Source of the DNA: Parabacteroides sp. Marseille-P3160
GTDB taxonomy: Bacteria > Bacteroidota > Bacteroidia > Bacteroidales > Tannerellaceae
NCBI RefSeq assembly: GCF_900162725.1
Contig: NZ_LT799418.1
Span: 2,086,740-2,150,739, forward strand
DNA: 64,000 bases
Direction of reading: 5' to 3'
The notes under the pieces are model-generated. The model did not search any database. It saw only the letters and a program-made list of their open reading frames with translations, and was not told where the DNA came from. This document shows positions 26,642-36,400 of this stretch, one piece after another; within the stretch, counting starts at the first letter, position 1; the number at the start of each line of letters is the position of its first letter. A program made the translations under genes and the position numbers.

Positions 26642-27943
26642 ATGAATAAGAAAAATGTGAAAATAACCGTATTTACAGGTATTTCGATTGTCGTTGCCAA
26701 TATGATCGGCACAGGGGCCTTTACCAGTTTGGGCTTTCAATTGGAATCCTTAAGTAATACGGTGACTATACTTTCATTATGGCTTCTGGGGGGGATAGTG
26801 GCTTTGGCCGGAGCTTTCAGTTACGCTGAGGTCGGAACCCAGATAAAGAAATCGGGAGGAGAATTTACTTTTTTATCACGGATTTATCATCCTATGATCG
26901 GGTATCTATCAGGATGGATCTCCCAGACCGTCGGTTTTGCCGCGCCGATCGCTCTCTCCGTAATTGCATTTACGCAATATTTCCCCATCCATATCGGATA
27001 TCCCAGGATTACGGGGATTGCCTTGATTGCCATAATTACGCTTATTCATTGCTATAATTTGAAGATGAGTTCAACATTTCAGAATATCAGTACACTGCTA
27101 AAAATTCTTTTCATTCTGTTAGTTGTCAGTCTTGGCCTTGTTTTACCTGCGGAAAAAGAAAATGCCGTTCATTTTGATACCTCTTATTGGAAAGAGATCG
27201 GCTCTGCAGCATTTGCTGTAAGTTTGATTTATGTAAGCTATTCCTATTCGGGCTGGAATGCGGCCGCCTATATTACCGAAGAATTTCGCAATCCGCGAAA
27301 GGCTTTGCCGGTCGCTTTAATAGGAGGGACATTTATTGTTGCGGTTTTATATACCCTCCTGCAATTCGTATTTTTGAAACATGCCTCTTATGTCGATCTT
27401 GCCGGGAAACTGAATGTCGGAACTATCAGTATGACACATATGTTAGGATCCCGAGGGGCTAACGTTTTTAGTGCGGCTATTTCCTTATTGCTCATTTCCG
27501 GTATCAGCGCAATGGTATGGGTCGGCCCCCGGGTAACAGCCAGCATTGCCGGCGAGTATTCTTTCTGGAGGTATTTCAGGGCCGATGCCGATGGTATTCC
27601 TAAAAGAGCCTTATGGCTTCAATTTTTATTAAGTGCTATCTTATTACTTACGGGTACGTTTGAGCAAATTATGATTTACTGCGGAGTTTTGCTCAATATT
27701 TCCACGCTTTTGGTGGTGATAGGTGTCTTTATTTTAAGAAGTAAGAAAAGACAGGATGCCGCAAGTCCTGCTCATAGCTTCCGGAGTCCATTCTTTCCTT
27801 TTTTCCAGATATTATTTATTGCCGTTTCCCTCTGGATGATTGCATTTGCGTTTATCAATAACACAAAAGAATGTTTGTTAGGATTTAGTAATCTTTTGCT
27901 TGGCTTACTTACCTTTTTTCTATGCCGGAAAAAGCAAAAATGA
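26642..27943 (+). CDS. APC family amino-acid permease
   Basis: A 433-residue inner-membrane protein with about twelve helices. The APC signature is at the N-terminus: VANMIGTGAFTSLGFQL, then GGIVALAGAFSYAEVGTQIKKSGGEFTFLSRIY. Further support is YVSYSYSGWNAAAYITEEFRNPRKALPVALIGG and SGISAMVWVGPRVTASI. Members of this superfamily (LAT/cationic amino-acid transporter-like) carry amino acids by proton symport or exchange. It is the last gene of the cluster that includes a TonB receptor and a gingipain-like peptidase, so uptake of amino acids from degraded protein is the natural inference. The specific substrate cannot be read. Confidence 0.88.
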   Translation: MNKKNVKITVFTGISIVVANMIGTGAFTSLGFQLESLSNTVTILSLWLLGGIVALAGAFSYAEVGTQIKKSGGEFTFLSRIYHPMIGYLSGWISQTVGFAAPIALSVIAFTQYFPIHIGYPRITGIALIAIITLIHCYNLKMSSTFQNISTLLKILFILLVVSLGLVLPAEKENAVHFDTSYWKEIGSAAFAVSLIYVSYSYSGWNAAAYITEEFRNPRKALPVALIGGTFIVAVLYTLLQFVFLKHASYVDLAGKLNVGTISMTHMLGSRGANVFSAAISLLLISGISAMVWVGPRVTASIAGEYSFWRYFRADADGIPKRALWLQFLLSAILLLTGTFEQIMIYCGVLLNISTLLVVIGVFILRSKKRQDAASPAHSFRSPFFPFFQILFIAVSLWMIAFAFINNTKECLLGFSNLLLGLLTFFLCRKKQK

Positions 27944-28001
27944 AATATCCTCATGTGTAAATATAAATCTAAGGGTGAGCATTAAAAAACAAAACCGGAT
28001 T

Positions 28002-29387
28002 TTAATTTTTTTCTCCTTTCTTGTTCCTGATGGAAGAGGCGTAGACTCCGAGGAGGCAGAGGGCGGAGCAGACAATAAAGCAGATTCTCATGCCAGCCAT
28101 AAACTCGTGCTGCACCGCTTTCGTAATCTGCACGTTACCGACGGTGAAAGAGATGGCCATCATGGCAATACCCATGCTGAATGCTTGGCCGGTCAGCCGC
28201 ATTGTCCCGGTTGTTGCCGAAGCTAATCCGTAGTCCTTTTTTTCTACCGAACTCATGATCACATTCATGTTGGGTGATGAAAAAGTACCGAATCCGGCAC
28301 CTATCAGTATGAGAATGAGTAGGATGGAAATATACGAGGTAGTTTCCCCGATAAAACAGAGGAGAATGAGGCCGATTGATATGATCAGCATTCCTAACGT
28401 CGCCAACTTCGAAGCCGGCACTTTGTCTGATAGCCGGCCGGATTGCAATGAAACGACGGCCTGAACCAACGAGCTGATGATCAGGATCAACCCGGCGTCG
28501 CGAGGCGTTAATCCCCTTACTTCTTGAAAATAGAAACTCATAAGAAACACGATCGAAGTCGTCGCCGAATAGTTGATCAGGGCTGAAAAGGAGGAATAGG
28601 TAAAGATCCGGTTTTTCATAAAAAGTATGACGTCGAAGACGGGTTTGTCCTGTCTTTTTTCATAGAGCACCATGACATATAAGATAAGGATTCCTATGAA
28701 GACAAGGATGAAATTCAATAGTTTGGGAAGTCCGGAGAATCCGTAGATCAGGGCAAATAGGCCGAACGCATAAAGAGAGGCTCCGACGTAATCGAACGGA
28801 ATCTTTTTATTCTCTTTATCCTTTTTCAGGAATTTGAACGAGCTGAGATATACGATAGCGGAGACCAATGCCGTAATAAAGAAAATGCTTTCCCATCCGA
28901 TGTATTGCGTTAAGATTCCTCCCAGAAAAGGTCCGGCAGATAAAGAAAAGTAGACGACAGCCGTATTGATACCCAACGCCCATCCTCTTTTCCGGGGTGG
29001 GACAGAGGCGGTAAGCAAGGCCATGTTCGTACTGAACACCATTGCGCTTCCTATTCCGCAGAAGAAACGATAGACGATCAGTTCGGCCCCATGCGTCGCA
29101 AATCCGCTCATGACTGAGAAGGCCGTAAAGATGGCAATCCCCAGCATAAAGATCTTCCTCCGTCCAAAGATATCCGCTATGCGGGCGAAAGGGATTTGGA
29201 AAATAGCTGTCGAAAGGAGGTAAACCGTCGGTACCCAGCCGGAGGCGGCGGCGTTCAGCGACAGATCGCGGTTGATCATCGGTAAAGCGAGGTTTAGAGC
29301 GGATGAGGAGAAAGGCACCAGGAAGGCCGCCATACAGATGACAAAAAGTACGGCATTACTGTTTTCTTCGGATTGAGCATTATTCAT
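28002..29387 (-). CDS. MFS transporter, EmrB/QacA (DHA2) type
   Basis: A multidrug-type major facilitator with about 14 helices. The ATG at 29387 (MNNAQSEENSNAVLFV) is preferred; the frame is open 41 codons further upstream but that part is hydrophilic and unlike the family. Motif A is visible as ARIADIFGRRKIFMLG, and antiporter-type motif C-like sequence as GWALGINTAVVYFSLSAGPFLGGILTQYIGWESIFFI. It probably exports drugs or small organic ions by proton antiport. It converges on the permease gene and has no obvious local regulator. Confidence 0.88.
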   Translation of the reverse strand: MNNAQSEENSNAVLFVICMAAFLVPFSSSALNLALPMINRDLSLNAAASGWVPTVYLLSTAIFQIPFARIADIFGRRKIFMLGIAIFTAFSVMSGFATHGAELIVYRFFCGIGSAMVFSTNMALLTASVPPRKRGWALGINTAVVYFSLSAGPFLGGILTQYIGWESIFFITALVSAIVYLSSFKFLKKDKENKKIPFDYVGASLYAFGLFALIYGFSGLPKLLNFILVFIGILILYVMVLYEKRQDKPVFDVILFMKNRIFTYSSFSALINYSATTSIVFLMSFYFQEVRGLTPRDAGLILIISSLVQAVVSLQSGRLSDKVPASKLATLGMLIISIGLILLCFIGETTSYISILLILILIGAGFGTFSSPNMNVIMSSVEKKDYGLASATTGTMRLTGQAFSMGIAMMAISFTVGNVQITKAVQHEFMAGMRICFIVCSALCLLGVYASSIRNKKGEKN

Positions 29388-29670
29388 CGTTACTGTTTCT
29401 TTATTATTCTGCCGGCAGAAATTCCCTGCATTTTGGGGAATCGTCCTGCAGCGTTCAAAAGTACATGATTTTTTTCTTATCTCCCGTAAATAATAAGAAT
29501 GGACTGGCACTGCCGACGGGTCTTTTGGGTACGAAATCCGGTATAATCCCGATCTGGATGGAACTTTATAGGCCGAGCCTCATGGGGCCGAAAGATGTTC
29601 TGAGGCAACTTTGACGTGGAGATCAAATTAAGCATGTAAGAGAAGGCGAGAATAAAATATCCGAGATTGC

Positions 29671-30726
29671 TCAATGGTCCAGGAAATACCTATAAAGCAT
29701 TCCGACCTCTTCAATCTTTGCCCGTTCGATGGCGGAAACGTCCGTAAAGAAGGTCGGAGCGAGGATTGTTTGCTTTTTCCGGACTGCTTTATTCCACCGC
29801 CCGATCACTTTCCCATTATATGCAATGACAGGGAAAAACGAACCGTTTTTAGTGAAGGCTTTCGGATGATGCTCCAAATCAAGAACGGTGGTCCGGTCTT
29901 TATAGCTGATAAGATATTCGTCGAAGGCCGGAAGCAGATGGATAGATTCAGTTAGATTCATCTCTGTTGCGAAAGATTGATGCATAAGCAGGTTCGGATC
30001 GGGAAAAAAACCTTTTATAAGTTCCTTTTCGATCAGTTTGATGCCCTCTCTCGCTTCCGTGACGGATAAGCCCGACCACCAGACGAAGTCTTGCAGCCCG
30101 GCAGGAGAATGACTTTGGAAATACTTGCGCGCCAGTTTTTCCAGCGCCTCTTCTTTTCCTAAATCTTTGGCAGACGGTATTCGTTCATCCAATAAGGCAT
30201 AAGTCTGTTTTTTCCCTTTAGCCGGCCCACTACAGACGATTGCCTCTACTTCGGCCCGCATCATGAAATGAACCAGTCGTGATGAGTTTACAAGTATGCC
30301 CGTTTTTTCCAATCGGTTCCCGATTTCCTCTCTTGTCAGGTAATTATTGTCCCGTAGTATTTTTTCAAGCAGGTTGTTCACATGAGTATATAAATCCTCA
30401 GTAATCCCTAGATCCCTGTCGCGCGAAAAGGAAGAGGCCTTGATCCGTTGGGCGGAAAGCTTCAGCATCCAACGGATATCGGCGGCAGAGACAAAGTGCC
30501 ATGTCGGACGCAAGACATGGGTTCTCAAGAAATCTCCCCGATTGAATGCCTCTTCAACAAGTGAGTCGGTAGCCGCCTTCAACCGGATTCCTACCGCCCA
30601 TTTCGCCATAGTGTAATCTTGCGCTTGAATGGCTCCCATCCAATCGACTAACTCTTTCGGTTTATCGAATCCCGGCTGAATGAGTTGATGGCTCAATAAG
30701 CGAATTGTGGTGAATTGATCTCCCAT
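29671..30726 (-). CDS. winged-helix DNA-binding domain protein (HTH_42/YcaQ-like)
   Basis: A 351-residue protein of the PF06224 type, related to YcaQ/AlkX DNA glycosylases of the AlkZ group. The N-terminal RLLSHQLIQPGFDKPKELVDWMGAIQAQDYTMAKWAVGIRL is characteristic, as are VLRPTWHFVSAADIRWML in the middle and LLPAFDEYLISYKDR with GKVIGRWNKAV near the end. In AlkZ a QxQ/QxD-type motif is catalytic; the AIQAQDY sequence here is the likely equivalent, so a DNA-repair role is possible but unproven. The gene stands alone on the minus strand. Confidence 0.82.
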   Translation of the reverse strand: MGDQFTTIRLLSHQLIQPGFDKPKELVDWMGAIQAQDYTMAKWAVGIRLKAATDSLVEEAFNRGDFLRTHVLRPTWHFVSAADIRWMLKLSAQRIKASSFSRDRDLGITEDLYTHVNNLLEKILRDNNYLTREEIGNRLEKTGILVNSSRLVHFMMRAEVEAIVCSGPAKGKKQTYALLDERIPSAKDLGKEEALEKLARKYFQSHSPAGLQDFVWWSGLSVTEAREGIKLIEKELIKGFFPDPNLLMHQSFATEMNLTESIHLLPAFDEYLISYKDRTTVLDLEHHPKAFTKNGSFFPVIAYNGKVIGRWNKAVRKKQTILAPTFFTDVSAIERAKIEEVGMLYRYFLDH

Positions 30727-30944
30727 ATTCTCGTCATTTAATATTTCCCCAAAGATGACTTTTTCTTTTAAAACCGGAAAGAAAGAAGAATAAAAAAACT
30801 TACATATATTTGTGTGTTATAGACAATGTTTCTGAAATTGAAGCCCGAAGCTTAAAAATTCGGTTGGAAAGACAGAGAGAAATACGATGTAACTCTATAA
30901 AAACATTGCGAAAAGAACAGGGTATTTGGAAAGATTGAAATGGA

Positions 30945-31304
30945 ATGAATACAACGTACGAACATGACGAGAAAATAGCAAAAATGACATTTGCATCGGT
31001 ATATCCGCACTATATTACAAAAGTTGAGAGTAAGGGCAGGACAAAAGAAGAATTGCATCAAGTTATAGAGTGGCTGACCGGATTTGACGACAAGAAACTA
31101 CAAGAACTAATCGATAGGCAAGTGACATTTGATACATTTTTTAAGGAAGCAAAATTGAATTCTAATGCTCATTTGATAACAGGAGTAATTTGTGGTTATC
31201 GGATAGAAGAAATTCAAAATCCAATAACAAAACAAGTAAGATTTCTGGATAAGTTGGTGGATGAATTGGCGAAAGGCAAAAAGATGGATAAGATTTTTAG
31301 GTAG
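30945..31304 (+). CDS. DUF2200 family protein
   Basis: A 119-residue cytoplasmic protein that I recognise as DUF2200 from HDEKIAKMTFASVYPHYITKVESKGRTKEELHQVIEWLTGFD, followed by NAHLITGVICGYRIEEIQNPITKQVRFLDKLVDELAKGKKMDKI. The function of the family is unknown; it is small, soluble and widely distributed. A TATATTTG (-7-like) at 30805-30812 could drive it with a leader of about 120 nt. That leader contains a 37-codon stretch of open frame without an ATG, which I do not call. The base composition is more AT-rich than genes to the left. Confidence 0.85.
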   Translation: MNTTYEHDEKIAKMTFASVYPHYITKVESKGRTKEELHQVIEWLTGFDDKKLQELIDRQVTFDTFFKEAKLNSNAHLITGVICGYRIEEIQNPITKQVRFLDKLVDELAKGKKMDKIFR

Positions 31305-31337
31305 TCCAACATTTGACAAAATCAATTTGTATTCTTA

Positions 31338-31367
31338 TTTGTACCCGGCGCTAATGTTGTATCTTTG
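31338..31367 (+). promoter_or_regulatory. promoter upstream of the structured RNA / sigma gene
   Basis: TTTG, 18 nt, TATCTTTG. The expected transcription start is near 31373, about 250 nt before the ECF sigma start codon. Confidence 0.7.
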
Positions 31368-31370
31368 CCT

Positions 31371-31551
31371 CCATCAGGTGAAAAGTGAACAGGTTCTGCA
31401 GGAAAGTAACTTGCCAACGATAACCTGACTGGAATGACCAAGGGAGATTAAGATTCCACTCTCATGTTCTATTCCAAGAAATTATGGCTTAGAAAATCCA
31501 TTGTATAGAATATAGAAAAAGCACCCTATTGTCAGATCAAATCTGACTTTT
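31371..31551 (+). ncRNA. candidate structured RNA or attenuated leader upstream of the ECF sigma gene
   Basis: The segment begins just after a good promoter. CATCAGGT near its start can pair with ACCTGACTG about 50 nt later, enclosing a small hairpin (GCAGG/CTTGC). It ends with a perfect terminator-like hairpin, GTCAGAT-CAA-ATCTGAC followed by TTTT. There is no convincing open frame. It may be an independent small RNA of about 180 nt or a leader whose terminator controls the sigma gene 70 nt further on. I cannot assign it to a known RNA family. Confidence 0.45.
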
Positions 31552-31622
31552 ACAGCAAAATAAAGCAGACTGTCAGGCTTCAGGGAGGAAAAAAGTGAGC
31601 TTAAGATATAATCCATAGGATT

Positions 31623-32192
31623 ATGAACCAAAGAACGGAAGATACCAAATCTATTATCAAGAAAATAGCAGAAGATGATCACGATGCATTTCGGATTTTC
31701 TATGATCTCTACTATTTAAAGATATACAGATACGTTTCCACCTTTATTAAAAATAAGAATATGCGGGAGGAAACTGTGTCCGATGTTTTCTTTCATTTCT
31801 GGCAGAATAGGAAGAATAATCCGAATATTGAGAATTTGGAGGGTTATTTATATCGGATGGCCAGGAATACAGCCTTGTCTTATTTGAATAATCTGGATGA
31901 AGGCATTATGGAACTCGCTGAACTTCCTTACGAAAAGGCATCGTCTTCGGACACTCCGGAGGATATCTTAATCAGGGAGGAGATGTCAGTCGCAATAAAA
32001 AAGGCCATTGATAGTTTGCCGGAGCGATGCCGGTTGATATTCTTAATGTCGCGGGAAAAAGGGTTAAAATATAGAGAAATCGCAGATCTCCTGTCAATCT
32101 CCGAGAAAACGGTAAATGCCCAGATAGTATTAGCCATCAAAAAATTGACCACCCAACTTGGAAAATTACTTACTCTCTTTTTTATGATTTAA
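31623..32192 (+). CDS. ECF RNA polymerase sigma factor (Bacteroidetes PUL type)
   Basis: A 189-residue sigma-70 family protein with regions 2 and 4 only. Region 2 shows FRIFYDLYYLKIYRYVSTFIKNKNMREETVSDVFFHFWQNR. Region 4 shows LPERCRLIFLMSREKGLKYREIADLLSISEKTVNAQIVLAIKKL. It would be held by the FecR protein encoded next and released when the SusC receptor with its STN domain senses the substrate. Such sigma/anti-sigma pairs in gut Bacteroidales typically govern host-glycan loci. A 128-nt gap separates it from fecR. Confidence 0.93.
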   Translation: MNQRTEDTKSIIKKIAEDDHDAFRIFYDLYYLKIYRYVSTFIKNKNMREETVSDVFFHFWQNRKNNPNIENLEGYLYRMARNTALSYLNNLDEGIMELAELPYEKASSSDTPEDILIREEMSVAIKKAIDSLPERCRLIFLMSREKGLKYREIADLLSISEKTVNAQIVLAIKKLTTQLGKLLTLFFMI

Positions 32193-32319
32193 AAAAAGGT
32201 TGATTTCCAGTCATCTACTGCAATAAATGTGTTTTTAGTGAAAAATAAATCAAAATGCTTTAGATGTATTCTTTATTTTTCCACTCTTATTAGTAAGAAC
32301 ATCTTTATAAATAGAATGA

Positions 32320-33318
32320 ATGGTTAATGACACCGAAATATTAGCAGCCATTGCCTCGTTCTTGAATGGCAATCCAACTGTTCAGGAACGGGATTTAGTC
32401 GTTCGCTGGTTGGAGAAAGACAAGCAAAATAAAATGTTGTTAGATAATCTGATGAATATTTTTGTCCCGGAAGCAATAGACAAAGAAGCCTTGGATTCCA
32501 AAGAGCGGATCTACCTGGATATTCAGGAACGAATCACGGCAACTGTTCCTAAAAAGAGCATCAATCTATGGAAGTATATAGCTGCTGCATCGGTTATTAT
32601 TGCTATTATATTCGGTGGAGTAGCGGTTCATAAAGAGAAAGTGCCTATTGTTGCAGTAGCACAAATACAAACATTATCACCTATTGGAGCTAAATCAATC
32701 ATAACCTTGCCGGATGGTTCCGTTGTAGAACTTAATGCCGGCTCGGAGTTAACTTATCCCGCTTATTTCAATGGTGATATCCGTAAAGTTTCTCTTCGCG
32801 GAGAGGCTTATTTTGAAGTATCAAAAGACGAAAAGCATCCTTTTATTGTCGAGGCGAGTGATTTGGCGATTAAAGTTCTTGGCACTCATTTTAATATTAT
32901 AGCCTACGATGATGATGAAAATATTATAACAACCTTGTTGGAGGGTTCAATTAGTGTGCGTAAAACGCACCCGGCTTCTGATAAGGAAGATGCTATTATT
33001 TTGAAGCCTAATCAGCAATTAATTTATAATAGGAAGGATGATTCCTTAAACATGAAAGAGGTTGATTCGGAGCTATATGTTTTGTGGAAAGATGGTCAAT
33101 ATTATTTTGAAAATGAGAAGTTCTCAGATATTGTAAAGAAGCTGGAACGTGGGTTTGGAGTTAAAATAACAATCGGGTCTGCTGAGCTGGAGACACTTGC
33201 TTTCTCAGGAGTCTTTCCCAAAAATAATCGTCTGGAACAAATATTAAATGCATTCAAAAAACATCGAAATTTCGATTATAAGAGAACAGAGAATGGGATA
33301 ATCATATTCAAAAAATAG
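32320..33318 (+). CDS. FecR family anti-sigma factor
   Basis: A 332-residue inner-membrane protein. The cytoplasmic N-terminal part (about 85 residues) binds the sigma factor, a single helix follows (YIAAASVIIAIIFGGVAV), and the periplasmic FecR domain begins SPIGAKSIITLPDGSVVELNAGSELTYPAYFNGDIRKVSLRGEAYFEVSKDEKHPFIVEA. The C-terminal DUF4974-type domain ends FDYKRTENGIIIFKK. It links receptor occupancy at the outer membrane to the sigma factor. It lies between sigma and susC, as is standard for these loci. The length is normal. Confidence 0.93.
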   Translation: MVNDTEILAAIASFLNGNPTVQERDLVVRWLEKDKQNKMLLDNLMNIFVPEAIDKEALDSKERIYLDIQERITATVPKKSINLWKYIAAASVIIAIIFGGVAVHKEKVPIVAVAQIQTLSPIGAKSIITLPDGSVVELNAGSELTYPAYFNGDIRKVSLRGEAYFEVSKDEKHPFIVEASDLAIKVLGTHFNIIAYDDDENIITTLLEGSISVRKTHPASDKEDAIILKPNQQLIYNRKDDSLNMKEVDSELYVLWKDGQYYFENEKFSDIVKKLERGFGVKITIGSAELETLAFSGVFPKNNRLEQILNAFKKHRNFDYKRTENGIIIFKK

Positions 33319-33443
33319 AGGTATATGAAAAATACATCATAATAAAACTCAAAAAAAAGTCGGAAAATGCGGCAACATTCCCCGACTCCAAATTTCCAGT
33401 AAACAAATTCTTATTTACAGTAAATTAATAATTTTACAAAGTT

Positions 33444-36400
33444 ATGAAAAATTCTTCCACAAGAAGGTTCTTTATGTGTTTTTTTTACCATAGAAAACTG
33501 CTAAGAGTCATGAAGTTAACCGTATTCTTAATTGCTCTGTCCACGTTTTTTATCTCTGCTGCCAATATTTTTTCACAAAACACGGTAGTAAGTATGAATG
33601 TTAGAAATGCGATTGCAAAGGATGTTCTTCTCGAAATCCAAAGACAAACCGGCTACGCTTTTCTTTATAATAACGATGAATTTGATGAAAATACGCGTGT
33701 GACAATGAATGTCAAGAAAGCAGCGATGGAAAAAGTTCTTGAAATCACCTTGAAAAACCAAAATTTGGACTATGAGGTGGAGAATAATACCATCATAATC
33801 TTCAAAGCCAACGATCAACAAGGAATTAATCAGAGCAAGAAGTTTGTAACCGGTATAGTTACGGAAGCCGGAACGAATGAACCGCTTATTGGAGTCAGCA
33901 TTGTAGAAAAAGGAACCACGAATGCTACTTCAACTGATATCAACGGGCGTTATTCGTTGAGTGTTTCGAATAATGATGCTGTGATTGTATATTCGTATGT
34001 CGGATATACTTCGCAAGAAATGCCGGTAGGTTCACAATCTTCAATTGATGTAACACTTCAAACGGTCAATAAACTGCTTGATGAAGTAGTCGTAATTGGT
34101 TATGGTACCGTGAAGCGGGTGAATTTAGGAGGAGCGGTTTCGACGACAGATGCCCGGACTTTCGAGTCAAGGCCTGTTGCGAATGCAACCAGCGCCCTAC
34201 AAGGCGAAGTGCCGGGATTAACAATCATCCGTGGCGGTGGTGCACCCGGTGAAAAGCCGACTATCCGAGTTCGGGATATATCTTCGATAAATGGTGGCTC
34301 TCCGTTGATTTTGATTGACGGAGCGGAAGGGGATCTTAGTACGATTAATCCGGCAGATATCGAGAATGTCTCCGTACTAAAAGATGGAACGGCTGCAATT
34401 TACGGAGCTCGTGCAGCTGATGGCGTTATACTGATAACTACTAAGAATCCTTCTAAAAGCCAAAAGTTGAAAATAGCTGTAGATGCTTATTATTCGACTA
34501 AGAAACCGGCTCTAATAAAGAAACCGGCAAACCTATATCAACATGCATTAATGGCTTTGGAAATTACAGACGGTTCTTTTCCTATTGAGTATACCCAGGA
34601 TGAGTTGAAACTAATAGCTGAAGGGAGTGATCTTGTATTACCTGTTTCTAATTGGGGGAGATGGTCCGGTTATCCTAAGTTTTATAAAAACCAGGATTGG
34701 AACAAAATGATAATTGGTAATGGAAATCTTCAAAACTATAATGTCAGTTTTACAGGAGGTGGAGAAAAATATTCTTATTTGCTATCGCTCGGCTATCAGC
34801 GTGAAGAAGGATTGCCGAAATTTGGTACGGATAATAATAAACGTTATTTCGTGCGTGCCAAATCCAATATCCAATTATTGAAGAACCTGGATTATGACTT
34901 AAATCTATCCTATGAGGCAAGCAGCAGAAATTATTCGTCGGCTATCAGCGAAGGACAAAATATATGGGAACTGATTTATAAGACACGCAGTTGGGCTCCC
35001 ATGTATAATCCGGCCGGCAATTTCTATACCTTCGAAGGATTTGATAACCCTGCTCAGGTATTGGAAAACGGAGGAGAAAGTAATTTGACTTCCGGGAATT
35101 TCACGTTTAATACTTCTTTAAAATGGAATGTTGTTGAAGGTTTAAATATTATCGGACGTGCTGTTGTTCGGAAAGAGGATGCAGATAAGTATTCCGTAAT
35201 GAAGATGCTTTATAGTTATAACTGGGATAATGTGAATCATAGAATAGCCAGAAAACCAAATAGTGCAGAACGCAATTATGCGAAGAATCTTTCAAAAAAC
35301 TTCACATTATATGCCGAATACAAGAAAACATTCGGGCCGCATGATGTTGGTGCAATGGCCGGAGCGGCTAGTGAATCGAATGATTATGATAAGTTCTGGG
35401 CAAAACGAATAAACTTTGACCAGCAGGAATCGATGCCGGTTGGTTTAGGTAGTCCTCAGGATCAGGAAGCTTCAAGTGAGGGAAATGCCTGGACGATCAA
35501 TTCATTCTTTTCCCGCTTAAACTATGGTTTTGCTAACAAATATCTTGTAGAAGCAACCCTACGTGCGGATGGAAGTTCCCGTTTTGATCCAAGCAAACGA
35601 TGGGGATACTTCCCCGGAGCTAACCTTGTGTGGCGAGTAGGGGAAGAGTCTTTCATTAAAAATCTGAACCTATTTGATGACTTGAAGTTGAGAGGTTCAT
35701 ATGGTGAAATGGGAAATCAATCGGATATAGGTCCTTATGACTATATAGAGTTAATAAATATAAGCAGGAGTTATTATCCCTTCAGTACCGGGCAAAAAGG
35801 ACAAATGGCGAAACAGTCAAATCTCGTTTCTCTTTCACGTACTTGGGAGACGATTGTTTCTAAAAACCTCGGTTTGGATATTAGTGTATTGGATAACAGG
35901 CTGTACGGTTCATTCGATTATTTCTGGAAGACAAACAAAAATATGTTGATTTCTATTGCCTATCCTGCAGCATTAGGTATTGCTCCTCCAACGACAAATG
36001 ATGGAAAACTGGAAATAAAGGGCTGGGAAATTTCTTTGGGATGGAGAGATCAGGTCGGAGGGTTGAATTACTCTGTAAGGGCTACGTTGAGCGATGCCAA
36101 AAATAAAGTGACGGATGTCGGCGGAAGTAGTCTTATTGTGCTGGGGAATAATCAAACACCCGAAGGTTATCCAATGGATTCTTATTTTGGTTATGTGTTC
36201 GATGGGATTATTCAGAACGAAGAAGAATTGGCAGCCTACAAGGCGCTGTTTCCTAAATATGGCATCATTCAAAGTGAAGTGAAGGTAGGGGACGCTAAAT
36301 ACAAGGATTTGGATGGAGACGGCAATCTGACTGTGCTGGGAGATGGAAAAGAGGGATCAGGTGATGTTGTCTATTTAGGGAATACAAATCCGAGATATAA

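Noticed and set aside
29477-29674. 65-codon frame on the minus strand after the winged-helix gene
   Set aside because: It needs a TTG start, has no ribosome site, and its composition looks random after the first 20 residues.
30790-30944. 37-codon open frame before the DUF2200 gene (contains RSLKIRLERQREIRCNS)
   Set aside because: It has no ATG or good start and no recognisable family. It is treated as leader.
31371-31551. SRP RNA, RNase P RNA or 6S RNA
   Set aside because: The conserved core sequences of SRP and RNase P RNA are absent, and the ends do not form the long closing stem of 6S RNA that I would expect.
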